NCBI GenBank assembly: GCA_965112735.1
Contig: OZ218953.1
Span: 1,488,001 to 1,552,000 of the forward strand
Reading direction: 5' to 3'
Origin: Phaeosaccion multiseriatum
Lineage: Eukaryota; Ochrophyta, other classes
Length of the DNA: 64,000 nt
Part shown: positions 1 to 10,992 of the stretch, one piece after another
How positions within the stretch are numbered: position 1 is the stretch's first letter
How the letters are laid out: each line of letters begins with the position of its first letter
Position numbers and translations under genes: made by a program
Notes under the pieces: generated by a model
What the model saw: the letters and a program-made list of their open reading frames with translations, nothing else
Database searches by the model: none
Told to the model about the DNA's origin: nothing

Positions 1-162
1 GCCATCAAGGACCAAGCCTCGCCCAATCTCCACCGACATCTGCTTGCAAAGAACATGCGCATGCCATAGAAAAGAAGCTGCTGCCCGCACCACTGAGCGC
101 GCGTATAGCACACGTTGGTGCCTCCCACAGCACTTCAGTCGTCGCAAAACTCAGTTTCCTCC

Positions 163-657
163 TTAGGCCTCTTGCTCGGCAGGTAAATCCACACCCAGGA
201 CATTGGCCACGTCAGCCTTGCTCTTAATTCGGTTGATAATCTTATTACGAACCTCAACATTTGGCCCCATGCCACACTCTCCCAAGCTGCAGACGGGAGA
301 GAGCCAAGGGGGGGACAGGGACAGAGATGGGGGAGGATCAAAAGGTCAGTGTATCATGAGGCCCCACCAGACCCCCCCTTCCTTCTCTCACCACTCTATT
401 TCCTCGATCTGAACGTCGGTGCCCTCTGCCAGCTCCTTGAAAATCTTCAGCACACGTGCAGATCCTTTGCGGGAGCAATCCTTCGACTTCGAGCAGACTC
501 TCACGACATCTGGGGTGGCTCCTGCGTCTTGCGCACGGAGTAGGCCTCCCCGCCCTGCTCGTCCTCTTGTGGCTGCTCGAGCCGGCCCACCTTGTAGAAA
601 GGACTCACATGGCACACACAGAAGCAGAAGCAGTAGCCCTACCATGCCATTCATCAA
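163..657 (-). CDS. Plastid-targeted thioredoxin-like [2Fe-2S] ferredoxin domain protein
   Basis: Two exons (657-392 and 286-163) join in frame across a GT-AG intron and give 129 residues. Residues 1-20 are a hydrophobic signal peptide ending CES, followed by Phe (FLQGG) and an Arg/Ala-rich stretch. This matches the bipartite leader of secondary red plastids, in which Phe follows the signal cleavage site. The mature part has two cysteine pairs: VCSKSKDC followed by SRKGSARVL, and, formed across the splice junction, ECLGECGMGPNVEV. CxxxxxC with CLGxCGxGPNV is the signature of thioredoxin-like [2Fe-2S] ferredoxins. The domain probably carries a 2Fe-2S cluster in the plastid stroma; its redox partner is unknown. 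The start could also be the next Met. Compartment is inferred from the leader only. Confidence 0.85.
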
Positions 658-1211
658 GAGGAAGTGTAGGAATAGTCAAGTGAAAAAAAAGAAGGGGGGC
701 AATTGACGACGCCCGTGCTACAACCGGTGTAGCAAAAAGTCGGCCCCTAACAAGAAAATTTGAAAAAACAAACCTAACAAGCCAGAACCTGGAACCTGGC
801 CCGCTGGCGAGGCTTGGCAGAGCAGCCTTGGCCCTCATCATTGCCTTATTACATGGCTTTCCCCCAGAACCTGGAACCTGGGTCGCCTCAGAACCTTGTC
901 AGGGGGCGACAAAATGCCTCCTTCTTCGGAAAGAATGATAGAAGGAGGAGGTAACAACACTATACATTGAACGGGAGAGTTTCAACGCTATACTTAGGAG
1001 CGGTATCGGTCAGCTCCATACAGGACTACAGACCCGAGTGTGAACAAAAACCCTACAAGCCTACAAGCCTCCCCTGCTGCCTCCCTATAGCAATTACGCC
1101 CACGCAATTTTCCCACCCGGACATGCTGAGCGCACCATCGTAACGTGTTTAGTACGTGCCATGGGGAGGGGAAAAGGTAGTCACTTCACTCGCAGAAGGT
1201 GGCTTCACCCT
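658..1211. other. Intergenic stretch, no gene seen
   Basis: This lies between the 3' end of the oxidoreductase gene and the start of the ferredoxin gene, both on the minus strand, so it should hold the ferredoxin promoter. I see no conserved coding signal. A short direct repeat (agaacctggaacctgg) occurs near 784 and again near 866. Confidence 0.5.
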
Positions 1212-4200
1212 TCAGCCCTCGGTGACCTCGAAGGTCATTCCCTTTGCCCGCAGTCGCTCCAGCAGCACATGCCCCAGCGCAGAAGCGGGCCCCAGCACGC
1301 CCCCCCGGGGGGACGGCGCCTCCTGCCCTTGGGCGCCGAGCACGAGGCCCAAGCCGCTCTCGCAGAGCATCTTTGCTGTCTCGTTGTACCTGTGTGGGCG
1401 CGTGAGAGTGAGGGACGCGTAAGTTGCGAAGGGCCACAGGAGGGAACTCACTCTATCACCATCATTCAATCACTCATCGCGCACTTTCTTCCTCTCTTAC
1501 CCACTCACTCACTCACTCACTCACGCACTCACTTACTCATTCTCTTCGTCCCTCACCCACCCTCACTCGCCCACTCACTCTCTTGCTCCACTCTCTGCAC
1601 TCACTCACTCACTCCAAAGCACACAGAACATCTCACAATGTTTACCTCAATCAATATCTCACAATATTTCACTCACTCACCCACTCACCCCCCCACGCTC
1701 TCCCTCACTCACCCGCAGTCGCCCTTGTCGCTCCCCACTCTTCCCCTGATGGCCACCTCCTTGCCGTCCTCCCCGGGGTAGGAGCGAGCAACAAAGTCGA
1801 GAAACCACTTGCTCGACTCGCGGAACTTCTTGCTGGGGCCGCTGCCGGTGGCGGGGAAAAGCTTGCGCACGAGAGGCCGGGTGAGGGGCAGGTAGAACAG
1901 CTTTAGCGTCAGGTTGACGACCGAGGTGAGCACCAGACCGCCTGGCGAGGAGGAGGGGCGGGAGGGGTTGGAGTGAACATCGGGGTGGCGTGGGAGAGCG
2001 AGAGGGGTGGGGGGGTTAAAGGAGGAAGGAGAAAGGTCGAAATTTCTACTTTGATGCACTGCATTCAATAGGCATATATGCACTTACAAAAGAAGCCCTT
2101 GATCTTCCCGGGCATGAGAAAGTAGTTGGAGTACGAGCAGGGCCCGTCCGCGCCGCCGTACCCCCCTGGGCAGAGCGACAAGCATTCGAGTACGAGCGTG
2201 AACGCAATTCTGAACTCGAGACACGAGAAGCTCAATCAAGCAGCAGGGAACAAGCAAGGGAAGCAAGCATTTCCTTAACGCACGTGCTCCCCCTCCTCAA
2301 TACACCAGAGACTCCTCCTTCTTTGCCTCCCCCCCCTCCCTTCCTCACCGAGCAACACGCTGGACCGCTGCACCATCTTGGCATCGTGGTGCGCAAGGGG
2401 CATGGGGCCTGTCCACCCTCCCTTGCCCTTGCTGGCGTCTTTGTCGTAGCCAAAGCCGGTCACGGAGCGGGGCAGACCCTCGGGCAGAGGGGCGGAGATG
2501 TCATCCGTGGCGAGGTAGAGGGGGCTCTCCAGTTGCTTCACGTTCTTGCCAGCGTCCCACATCATCGTCGAGATGACTTCGATACTAACGCAATCAGCCA
2601 GCAGAGCAGGGTCGGGGTCGGTCAGAGTAAGGCAGAGCAGAGCAAAGCATGGTCAGAGAAGAGGCATATGTATAGAGCAGAGGTATATGGGTAAAGTAGA
2701 GGCGTATGGGTAGAGCAGCGGCCTACGATATGTGCAGAGCGAGCGTGTGCGTGTATGGGTAGAGGTAGAGCAGGTGCAAAGCCCTTACCGCAAGGACCGC
2801 CCCCGGAGGATAATGCGTCCCCGACAAACACACGCCCCCCTCCCACCTACCTGTTGCTGGTTCCCCCGCTCAGGCCCAACTCGGTGACGTCCGCGCTCTG
2901 CTCGCCCATGAAGGACCTGTTGACGAGTGAGAGTGAGAGTGAGAGAAGGGGAGGGGAGGGGAGGGTAGGGGAGGGGGGTTGGGTGGACGTGGGCGTACGG
3001 CGAGAGGAGCAAGTACACGCGTGCTTGGCCTTGCGTCTCTACATACGTCGTTCTGCCTTTGAATCCGAGCAACTCTCGTTTCTTTCGCTCTTCGCCTCCT
3101 TCTTTCATGCCGGCAAGGGGCTCGTTCGTTGTGTGGGGCTTTCATGTGTACTTACTTGCACTCACGCATGGCCTTGCCGTGCTTGTCTTTGAGGTGCTCC
3201 TTCATCATGAAGGCTCCCAGCTCAGCTGAAGAATGAGGGGGGGGGGGAGAGCAGGGAGAGAAGAGAGAGGGAGAAAGAGAGAGAGGGAGAGAAGAGAGAG
3301 AGGGATAAGAGAGGTGAGAGTGAGGGAGGGAGAGAGGGAGAGGGAGAGGGAGTGGGAGAGGGAGGGAAGGAGAGAAGAGACACGAAGACAAAGCGCTACA
3401 CAGAGCTCTGAAAGGGTTGGAGTAGTAGGCATTGTTACCAAGGAGAATGTACACACTCACCTGGCACACAGTCATAACCGCACGAACACACAATTTTGGA
3501 TCCTGTCTTCTCGGCCTCCTCGTGGTGCCTGTCGATGATGTCCCTGACCCAGGGAGACTCGCCCGTCAAGTCACAGCAGTGAACCCCGCCCCTGACGCAT
3601 GCAGCCACGAGCTCGTTGCCGTACCTTCATTTACGCACGTGACGGGGGTAGGTACAAAGCAACCGAAGGCACGAACGAAAGACCGGAATGAGTTGCGGGG
3701 AAGGCGCGCAACAACATGCACTGAGCGCACTTGCTTGTTGGACGTTTCGCCTCCGCCCCGTCTGCTCTATTCGTACCACTCACAGCGAGTAAGGCCCGAC
3801 AGTGGTGATGATGCATTTGGTCTGCTGGCACATGCGCTCCAGAGTGTCGGGCTTGTCGCTGTCTGCGTTGATCACGGACAGGTCTTTGGCCTGCTCGCCC
3901 AACTTGGCCTTGAGCTGATCCAGCTGCTCCGAGGGAGAGGCATCAGCACCACGCCAGGAGTATGAGAAAAACGTACCGGGGGGATCAGAAAGGTTGGGGG
4001 GGAGGGGGGGGGGCAGGAGAGACGCGGTAAGAGGGTCTTGGAAGATAGACAGTCGACGACAGGAGCTGCCTGGAGATTGGTGGGACACAAGCAAAGGCTG
4101 TACGCTGCTCAGCCGGGTGCTCGTCTTTTTTTCTTCGGCAGCTTGCCTTGCTCGTTTCCTTTTGTTTTAATTTTCCATACACAAAAACATCCTCCTTCCC

Positions 4201-4490
4201 AGTTTCTTCCCCTCCGGCCGGAGCGACGCTCAGCAGCCACCTTGTCCTTGTTGCGCCCTGCCAACGCCCACTTAAAGTCCGAGGGCTCCGCGCCGTACTC
4301 CTTCAAGAGGTACTCGCAGACGATGTTGCCTGTGAAGCTCGTAGCGCCGTACACGACCTACGGGGAAATCGTGGTGGGACAGGAAGGGTAAAGGACGTGG
4401 GTGATGGAGCGGGGCATTCCAGCTGCCTTAGAGGCCTCTCTCGCGAGCTCTTACAAGATCGTACGCCTTGGAACCAGATGGGCCGGCCAT
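1212..4490 (-). CDS. Saccharopine dehydrogenase-like oxidoreductase (SCCPDH family)
   Basis: A multi-exon minus-strand gene. The start exon is only 36 nt (4490-4455, MAGPSGSKAYDL) and splices to 4357-4241, giving the Rossmann motif VVYGATSFTGNIVCEYLL followed by ALAGRNKDK, which binds NAD(P). Later exons (3923-3784, 3624-3461, 3225-3156, about 2914-2850, 2580-2350, 2180-2085, 1942-1730, 1390-1212) give IITTVGPYSLYGNELVAAC, HCCDLTGESPWV, CSCGYDCVPAELGAF and a C-terminal membrane-associating segment. The phases of the first six exons fit exactly. These motifs and their order match SCCPDH-type proteins of about 430 residues, whose substrate is unknown; they are related by fold to saccharopine dehydrogenase but are not shown to make lysine. 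The first intron separates the start from the Gly-rich loop, so automated starts are likely to be wrong. Confidence 0.9.
1496..1722. repeat. CACT-type repeat tract in the last intron of the SCCPDH-like gene
   Basis: Degenerate repeats of cact/cactcac run for about 220 bases in the last intron of the minus-strand oxidoreductase. Open frames across it translate to low-complexity Thr-His-Ser-Leu and are not genes. Confidence 0.7.
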
Positions 4491-5201
4491 TGTTGGATGT
4501 TGCTCAGACTTTTGGAGGTTAGGTTTTGTCTTCTCTCTCAGCCAGTGCCACTGGTGGTGGAGTAGAGGGATGAAAGGAAAGGCTTGTGGGAACTTGGACC
4601 AGCGGCTGCGGAGGGAAAAGAAGAGCAGGTGCAGGATGAAGAATACGGGGCGGTGAACTGTGCTCCGTGCCGTGCTCTATAGTGCCAGCAGGACTCATGT
4701 TGCTCCTCGCCCGTGGTGATGTTTCCCCCCAAAAGACGATCGCACACCACCCAGGCGTGGAAACCCTCGTCCCTCCCAAACAACCAACAGCTTTTTTCCT
4801 TTTTTTCTGTTTTTTCCCTTGGATTTTTGTTCAGACTCCCCAACGAGAAAGGGGGATAGCACTCCCCAACAAAACAAAACACAATCGCAAGAGGTCTGTA
4901 TCAGCTTTCTCGTAAAGAGACAAAGGAACAAAGGCATCAAAGACAGGTAGGCACGAGCTGCGTATTAAAAAAAAATGCGTGCCATAAAAATGGCACGCCA
5001 CTGATAGTAGTGACTCCGCAGCTGCGGAGTAGAGCACCTCAGAGATTACGCATATCATCGTAGGTGTGAATTGCTGGTGGTGAGACTCCGTACCACTTCC
5101 TCCATTGGACCTGCGTTGCTCTCCTCTCTCCTGCTGGCTTGCCTCTTTGAAGACTGACGCCGAGAAGCTTTTCCACCAACGGTTCCCAATTGAAGGTGCC
5201 A
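4491..5201. other. Divergent intergenic region with two palindromes
   Basis: About 700 bases separate the divergent starts of the oxidoreductase (-) and the Cys-rich protein (+). The region is A/T-rich from about 4795 to 4980. Open frames in it show no family signature. It contains a perfect hairpin at 4977-4998 and a perfect 18-base palindrome at 5013-5030. Confidence 0.6.
4977..5030. promoter_or_regulatory. Hairpin plus 18-bp palindrome upstream of the Cys-rich gene
   Basis: gcgtgccat, a loop aaaa, then atggcacgc form a perfect 9-bp stem at 4977-4998. Fifteen bases on, actccgcagctgcggagt (5013-5030) is a perfect palindrome. They lie about 170 bases upstream of the start at 5202. A dimeric transcription-factor site is possible; the role is inference. 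Confidence 0.35.
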
Positions 5202-8200
5202 ATGGGGAGGCCCGCGGTTCTGGCGGTGGTGGGTGCTTTGCTGGGCGCTCACGTGGCCTCGAGCTCTGCACCAATCAGCAGTCCGGAATGCTTTTGCAAC
5301 GGCATCTACCCCGACGGCACCCGCGAGATTTGCGTGGTTAATGAAGACTGCCTCACCAACACTGCGGGCTCTGGCTGCTTTCCGGACTTGACCGGGAGGA
5401 TGAGGTGCCAATTTGTGGACCCTCGCGGAACTGTGCCTCCTTCCCCGTCCACAACCACCCCTCCGTCTCCTTCCACGGCCTGCGGGGGAGCGGCCTGTGA
5501 CATGTGCGCTGACTTGTGCCCGGGATACATGCAGTGTTTCGTAGGTAAGCATGGCCAGTCCGCGAGAGAGTGGGTTCCTGGTGCCTCTGTTGGGGGCCGC
5601 TCCTCTCCTGACCCTTTAACTCGATGTCTGTCCCCTTCTTTCGTCATCCCCTACCGGCAGACCCTTCCTGTGCCGACGGTGGCTTGGGTTGCGGAGTCGG
5701 AGGCATGACGGAGTGTAGATTCTGCGAGAGCCCCCCCTACGAGAGTGTCGTCTGCTTGCCTTGCCCTACCACGGACGGTGACTGTGAGCCCCCGACCCCT
5801 TCTCCATCTCCTCCTCCCGTTGTTTCAACAACACCACCTCCATCTCCTCCTCCCGTGGTTACAACGACACCGCCGCCGTCGCAGTCAGATTCGGCTTGCA
5901 GCGTTGCGTGCCTGGAGCTCAACCCAGGCGAGCCCTGCTACACGGAGCCACAGTGCGCTCCCCAAGGAAGCATTAGCTTGGGGTGCAACGCGGGCGGAAT
6001 TCGGCCCGCTTGCAGGTGCGTGCGTGCGTGCGTGCGTCGTGTGTGCGTGAGTGACACTGCAATCGGTCTTTTCCCCACTTCGAAGGGGAGGAAGGGCTCC
6101 CTTTTGGTATATATGTCAAGTGCATTGTTTATGTCTTATGCTTTCACCCTGCCCACCCCTCTCTCTCTCACCCCCTGCTGGGCGGCAGATACTGCGGCTT
6201 TGGAGGGTTCGAGGCTTGTCCAGATGAGCCTACTGACGAGCCTATCCTCTGCCCAGAAGGCACAAGTGAGTGTCTTCGTCCTGGTCCTTATTACACTGCT
6301 TTACTTTGCTTTGGCTTCTGCCGAAGGGCCTCACTGAAGCTGTCCCATCTCCAGCACTGCGATGCCCTCCTACTGATTTATTGCGGTGTGTCCTGCGTTC
6401 CTTCTGCGCGTGTGCAGGCTTCAATCCCGCAAACGGGCCTTCCTGCCCGTGTACACAAACCGAGTACCTGCAGCTAGTGGAGGACGGGGCCATGGGCTGT
6501 ACCAGCAACTGCAAGTGAGTCCCAGCAGAGTAGGGAGAGGCCCCCCGTCTTGTTCCTGAGAGGCATGTCAGAGCGAGGTCTGTGCCCAACCTGGCTCCCC
6601 TTCCCCCACCCCCCCCTCGGCCCTCACCCCCTTGCCCCCCAGTTACGACTGTTTCTGCTGTAGCAACGACGACTTCTCGCCGACCTGTGATGGACCGAAC
6701 TGCCAGTGGACGGCCTTTGGTAGCTGCTCCGCTGAGGGAGGGTACTTCCCGTTGGCTGTGGCTGACGTGGGTCCTTGTCCCCTGGGAGACGAGTGCCCCG
6801 CCTCCGTCAGCGAGTGGGAGTTCCTCCAGGGTGTTGGGGTTCAGGGCTGTACCTTGGAGGAGAACTGCAAGTGAGTTGGCCTTGTATGGGCTTTTCCCCC
6901 AACGTGTATCACCAACACAACCGTATCATCACTGCAACGCAAAGCATGGGCTTTGCCTTTCGTCCTGTGAGCAGAGGACGAGCATGTTTGTACACATCAG
7001 GCCCTTTGTATTCACGCACGCACGCACGCACACATGCACCCCAGGTTCGATTGCTTCTGTTGTGATGAGGCCAACGTCACCCCTGAGTGCGATGGAGATC
7101 AGTGCGCCTCCTTGATTCAGGGCGGGTGCGCGGAGGACGGGACGTATGGGCCCCTTATCTACGGCGTCCGCCCCTCTCCCGATAGCTGTGACCCGGAGCT
7201 TCCTGACGCGTTCTGCCCGGCCTCAAGCAACGAGTGGATGGGGCTTGGGGGCGAGGAGGGGTGCAACACGCCCGAGGGAGGATGCACGTACGTCTTGGAC
7301 CAATGACGTCTTCTCATCTTTCTGTTTTTTTGATTGATTCGACACTTTTTTTGTCGGTGTGGCTGTTTTGCTTTCACTTCACTCTCTTCTGTGCTGCTGC
7401 CCTGGCCTCGCCCATGCTGCCTGTTCTTTCTCGCGTTTTCGGCCGACTCGGCGTGATGTCAATTACTTGCTAACCCACTTCTGTCACCCACCCACCCACC
7501 CACCCACCCACCCCGCTCTGCAATATGCTTCTGCGCGATTGTAAATGTCACCACTCCCTCAACGATTAGGTGGGACTGCTTCTGCTGTGACCCGGACAAC
7601 ATCACCGAGGAGTGCAACGCAGATGAATGCACTTGGACCAGCTTTGGGATTTGTGATACCGACGGAACTTACGGGCCCCTTGCACAGGCCGGCGTCCCTC
7701 AGTGTGACCCGGAGCTTCCTGACGCGTTCTGCCCGGCCTCAAGCAACGAGTGGATGGGGCTTGGGGGCGAGGAGGGGTGCAACACGCCCGAGGGAGGATG
7801 CACGTGCGTCTTTGACCAATGACGTCTTCTCATCTTTGTGTTTGTTTGATTGATTCGACACTTTTTTTGTCGGTCTGGCTGTTTTGCTTTCACTTCACTC
7901 TCTTCTGCTGCTGCCCTGGCCTCGCCCATGCTGCCTGTTCTTTCTCGCGTTTTCGGCCGACTCGGCGTGATGTGAAGTACATGCTAACCCACTTCTGTCA
8001 CCCACCCACCCACCCCGCGCTGCAATACGCTTCTGCGCGACTGTTAATGTCACCACTCCCTCAACGATTAGGTGGGACTGCTTCTGCTGTGACCCGGACA
8101 ACATCACCGAGGAGTGCAACGCAGATGAATGCACTTGGATCAGCTTTGGGATTTGTGATGCCGACGGCACTTACGGGCCCCTTATACAGGCCGGCGTCGC

Positions 8201-8219
8201 TCCGTGTGAATCCCCTTAA
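5202..8219 (+). CDS. Secreted Cys-rich repeat protein with CFCC modules
   Basis: Eight exons (5202-5544, 5661-6015, 6189-6265, 6418-6514, 6643-6870, 7045-7287, 7570-7803, 8072-8219) join in frame to 574 residues. Residues 1-22 are a clear signal peptide (AVLAVVGALLGAHVASSS). Exons 1-2 carry Cys-rich segments and two Pro/Ser/Thr linkers (SPSPPPVVSTTPP), as in cell-wall proteins. Exons 5-8 each encode one module starting [YFW]DCFCC, then CxxxxC, a Gly/Tyr-Pro-Leu segment and EW...L...GC....C; exon 4 carries only the module's C-terminal part. All module exons are flanked by phase-2 introns, so each can be duplicated without a frame change. Exon 8 stops early (CESP then TAA). I do not recognise the module. 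A disulphide-rich extracellular or wall role is inferred. Confidence 0.85.
7187..7702 (+). repeat. Tandem duplication, copy 1 (half exon 6, intron, half exon 7)
   Basis: From TGTGACCCGG in the middle of exon 6 to just before the next TGTGACCCGG in exon 7. Exon and intron parts are nearly identical to the following copy; the main difference is the length of a CCCA/CCAC tract near 7490-7514. Confidence 0.9.
7703..8204 (+). repeat. Tandem duplication, copy 2 (half exon 7, intron, half exon 8)
   Basis: Second copy of the roughly 510-base unit. It ends at 8205-8209, where a third TGTGA occurs and the sequence leaves the repeat, reading GAA TCC CCT TAA. The shared TGTGA at all three borders (7187, 7703, 8205) suggests a microhomology-mediated duplication. 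Confidence 0.9.
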
Positions 8220-8649
8220 TTTGTTTTGGGCGTGCGTTACGTCGTTTGGGATCTCTCTCACGCAATGCACGCACACTCTCACTCACGAACTGACTCACGC
8301 ACTCACTCACACAACACACTCACTCACCATTAGATAGTATTGTAGGGAGAGGTTGGGACGATCCTTTGGGGTCATCCTTGAGGGGAGGGGCAAGATGAGA
8401 ACAGAACAAGCTCGGGGCATAGACGTGGGTTTTCATTCCTAGGAAGCTGAGGACCTAGCACAAGGAAAAGCCGATACTGTATCAGCTGACGCCGGTGTAG
8501 AAAAAGAGAAAAGAAAAAGAAGAAAGTTATTTTTAAAATAAAATCAATTAAAACTGAATTAGTTTTTTTGTTTTTTCCCCTCTTTTTCTATTTTTTACTA
8601 TGATTACTGTACCTGTAAAAGTAAAGGGGGGGCAGTCAACGCCATCAAC
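8220..8649. other. Intergenic stretch, no gene seen
   Basis: Downstream of the Cys-rich gene and upstream of STK19. It holds CACT repeats (about 8271-8332) and an A/T-rich segment (about 8505-8600), presumably the STK19 promoter and 5' leader. Confidence 0.5.
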
Positions 8650-9290
8650 ATGGAAAAGCGTGGCAAGAGAAAGCGTCCACGGGGACGGGAGGAAGGGCGG
8701 GGAGAAGAGAGAGATGGGAAGGAGAGAAACACCAGAGGCATGGATCGGAATCGGGGCGGAGACGACGACTGCTCCAGTGTTTGCTCTGACCTTGATGGCG
8801 AAGACGGTGTATGCGAGCTTCCCAGTGACACGTGGTTGGCCTTCATGAAACTGCACAAAGAGTTTTACGGACACCTGAGAGACAAGGTAGGTCAAAAAAG
8901 GAAGAAGGGAGGAGGGGGTGAGGAAGAGAGTTCACGTGCATGGAAATCTCCAAGCGGGGTTGGTCCATTCCAAAGATGGAGGCAGAGGAGAACCCCATCG
9001 CCTGCTGCCCCTGTTCCCTCTCGTCTACTCTGCTCTCACACAGGAGGTGGCGAGTACGGGTGTAGTGCTGCAGCATCAGCTCTACACGGTACTTGACAAC
9101 CCCACTGTGGTGGACACAGACGTTGACCAGCTAAGAGAGGAGGGCACCATTCGCATCTTCAATGTCCTCACAGGTAATGATTTGACTGGACTGCAATAGG
9201 AGGCGGTATCATGCTTTCCCTTCCTTGGGTCTCCCCCCCCCCCGGACTCAAAGGTAATTCCTCTCACTATCCCTCTCCCTTGCGTGCGCC

Positions 9291-9363
<73 letters not shown>

Positions 9364-10768
9364 GCCCCTCCCCTCGCTCATGCAACACATAGGCCGTCCT
9401 GACACCGGCTTAATGGCGAGCAAGGACTACATGAGCCTCGCCAAGCGGCTGATTGAAGAGTCCGGATCGGAGCCTCCGGATGTGGCCCAAGAAGCGAGCA
9501 ACACTCCAGAAACTCCACCGCCACCACCACCACCATCAGCAACAGCAGGGCGTACCACAGGGGGAAACTCTGCTGGCAGAGACTCGAGCTCCTTGAGTCA
9601 GAGGAGAGTCCCACCAGCACCTGCAGCAGCGGCAGCAGCGGCAGCAGCGGCAGCAGCGGCGAGGCGACTGCTGCTTCACCGGTGCTGCTTCGAGGCCTTT
9701 GGGGATCTGTTGGAGCAGTGCAGCGGCATGTTCGTGGACAAGAAAAGGGTGCTCCAAGTCGTGACTCACGCCCTTCGGCGAGGAGGGCGGGAGGAGCCAA
9801 GGCAGACGACAGAAGCAGCAGCAGGAGGAAGACGAGGGGCGGGGGGGTTACGGTACGCCAGAGGGGGGGATTGTGCCACGAGGTGCGAGAAGGAGGGCAA
9901 AGGAGAGGACAGTGGCGAAGGCGATGCGGGTACTGCTTCGAAGGAGAGAGTCAACGCTGTGATAAAGTAAGTGCGCACTCTGCGAAGGTAGATGCTCGGC
10001 GGAACTATTTCCTCTCTCTTCCTCTCCTTCCGTTCCTGTCTCCTTTCTTCTTCTCTTCCTCCCTCTCTCGCTCTCTCTCTCTCTGTCTGTCTCGCCCGCT
10101 CAGCTCTCTCCCTCTCCGCGCGTCTCATATATCTTGCTCCCTCTCCCTGCCCTCTCTCCCGCTCTCTCTCTCTCCCCCTGTATCGCGTTCTCTCACACAC
10201 TCTCTCTCTCTCTATCTGCCTATCTGTCTCCTCGCCCTCTCGCTCTTCTCGCCCTCTCAGTACACTGGTGCAGGTCCGTTTACTCCTGCCCAGGAGAGAC
10301 GTGAGCTACGGAAGAGAGGCCTTCTGGTTCTCCACACCTTCCCTGGGCACACTTGCAGTGCACCTGCGCAAGGGCAGGGAGGAGGTGCTGCAGGTCATAC
10401 AGGTGAGGGACAGGCTGGAGGCATATGGGGGAAATAGGCAGGTTTGCCTTGTCCTGGTGCTGGGAGAGTCGGACGTGTGGTCGACTTCTCACAAGCAAGT
10501 CTCCTCCTCCTCCTCCTCCTCCTCCTCCTCCTCCTCCTCCTCCTCCCATGAACCACCCTCCTCTCCTCCCCTCTACTGCCTCCTACGTACCCTGTCATAG
10601 CGCACTCGATACAAGGAGATGAAGGAGGGCGCTCTGAAGAAGCAGAAGCTTCGCAAGACCTCTCTGCCGCTGCCCTTCCTCGTCAGAGACCTCAAGGCCC
10701 TGGACAGGCTCAAGGCCTTCGACACCCCCTCGGGGACCTTCCTCCGGATGGTGGGCAAAGCCAAATAG
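8650..10768 (+). CDS. STK19: STK19 homologue (winged-helix protein)
   Basis: Five exons (8650-8886, 9044-9173, 9393-9966, 10261-10402, 10601-10768) join in frame to 416 residues. Family signatures appear in order: LQHQLYTVLDNPTVVDTDVD, QLREEGTIRIFNVLTG, DTGLMASKDYM, then VRLLLPRRDVSYGREAFWF, LAVHLRKGREEVLQVIQRTR and a C-terminus FDTPSGTFLRMVGKAK. This matches animal STK19, a winged-helix DNA-binding protein once called a kinase and now linked to transcription-coupled DNA repair. The N-terminus is Arg/Lys-rich, as expected for a nuclear protein. Exon 3 has an insertion of roughly 170 residues (Pro-, Ala- and Gly/Glu-rich, with an Ala run from GCA/GCG repeats) between the second and third winged helices. 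Introns 2 and 3 carry long CT tracts before the acceptor. Confidence 0.9.
9293..9363 (+). repeat. CT tract upstream of STK19 exon 3
   Basis: About 70 bases of ctctctct with occasional ttt, ending about 30 bases before the acceptor at 9392. It acts, or could act, as an expanded polypyrimidine tract. Confidence 0.8.
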
Positions 10769-10992
10769 CAGCAGCAGCAGCAGCAGCAGCAGCAATACGC
10801 TATAACGGTGTTTACGTTCACTTTTGTATACTATGATGTGTGTTGATATAAATCTGTTCAGCGCATCAGCGCGCCCTTCTCATCTCCCGAAGAGCAGGAG
10901 GGTGGCGCGTGTCCGTCTGTAACTTACCTATCTTATGTACAAAAGAGACACACAACATGGTAATGGTACTTCTACGTAAAACAAAGCATGGC
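10769..10992. other. Convergent intergenic region with a CAG tract
   Basis: Only 224 bases separate the stop codons of STK19 (+) and the OSCA gene (-). It starts with (CAG)8-like repeats just after the STK19 stop and is otherwise A/T-rich, presumably holding both 3' ends. Confidence 0.6.

Noticed and set aside
1496-1722. Telomere-like repeat
   Set aside because: CACT/CACTCAC units are irregular, lie in an intron and do not match a known telomere repeat.
4831-5274. 147-residue minus-strand frame
   Set aside because: Overlaps the signal peptide of the Cys-rich gene in antisense and has no family feature.
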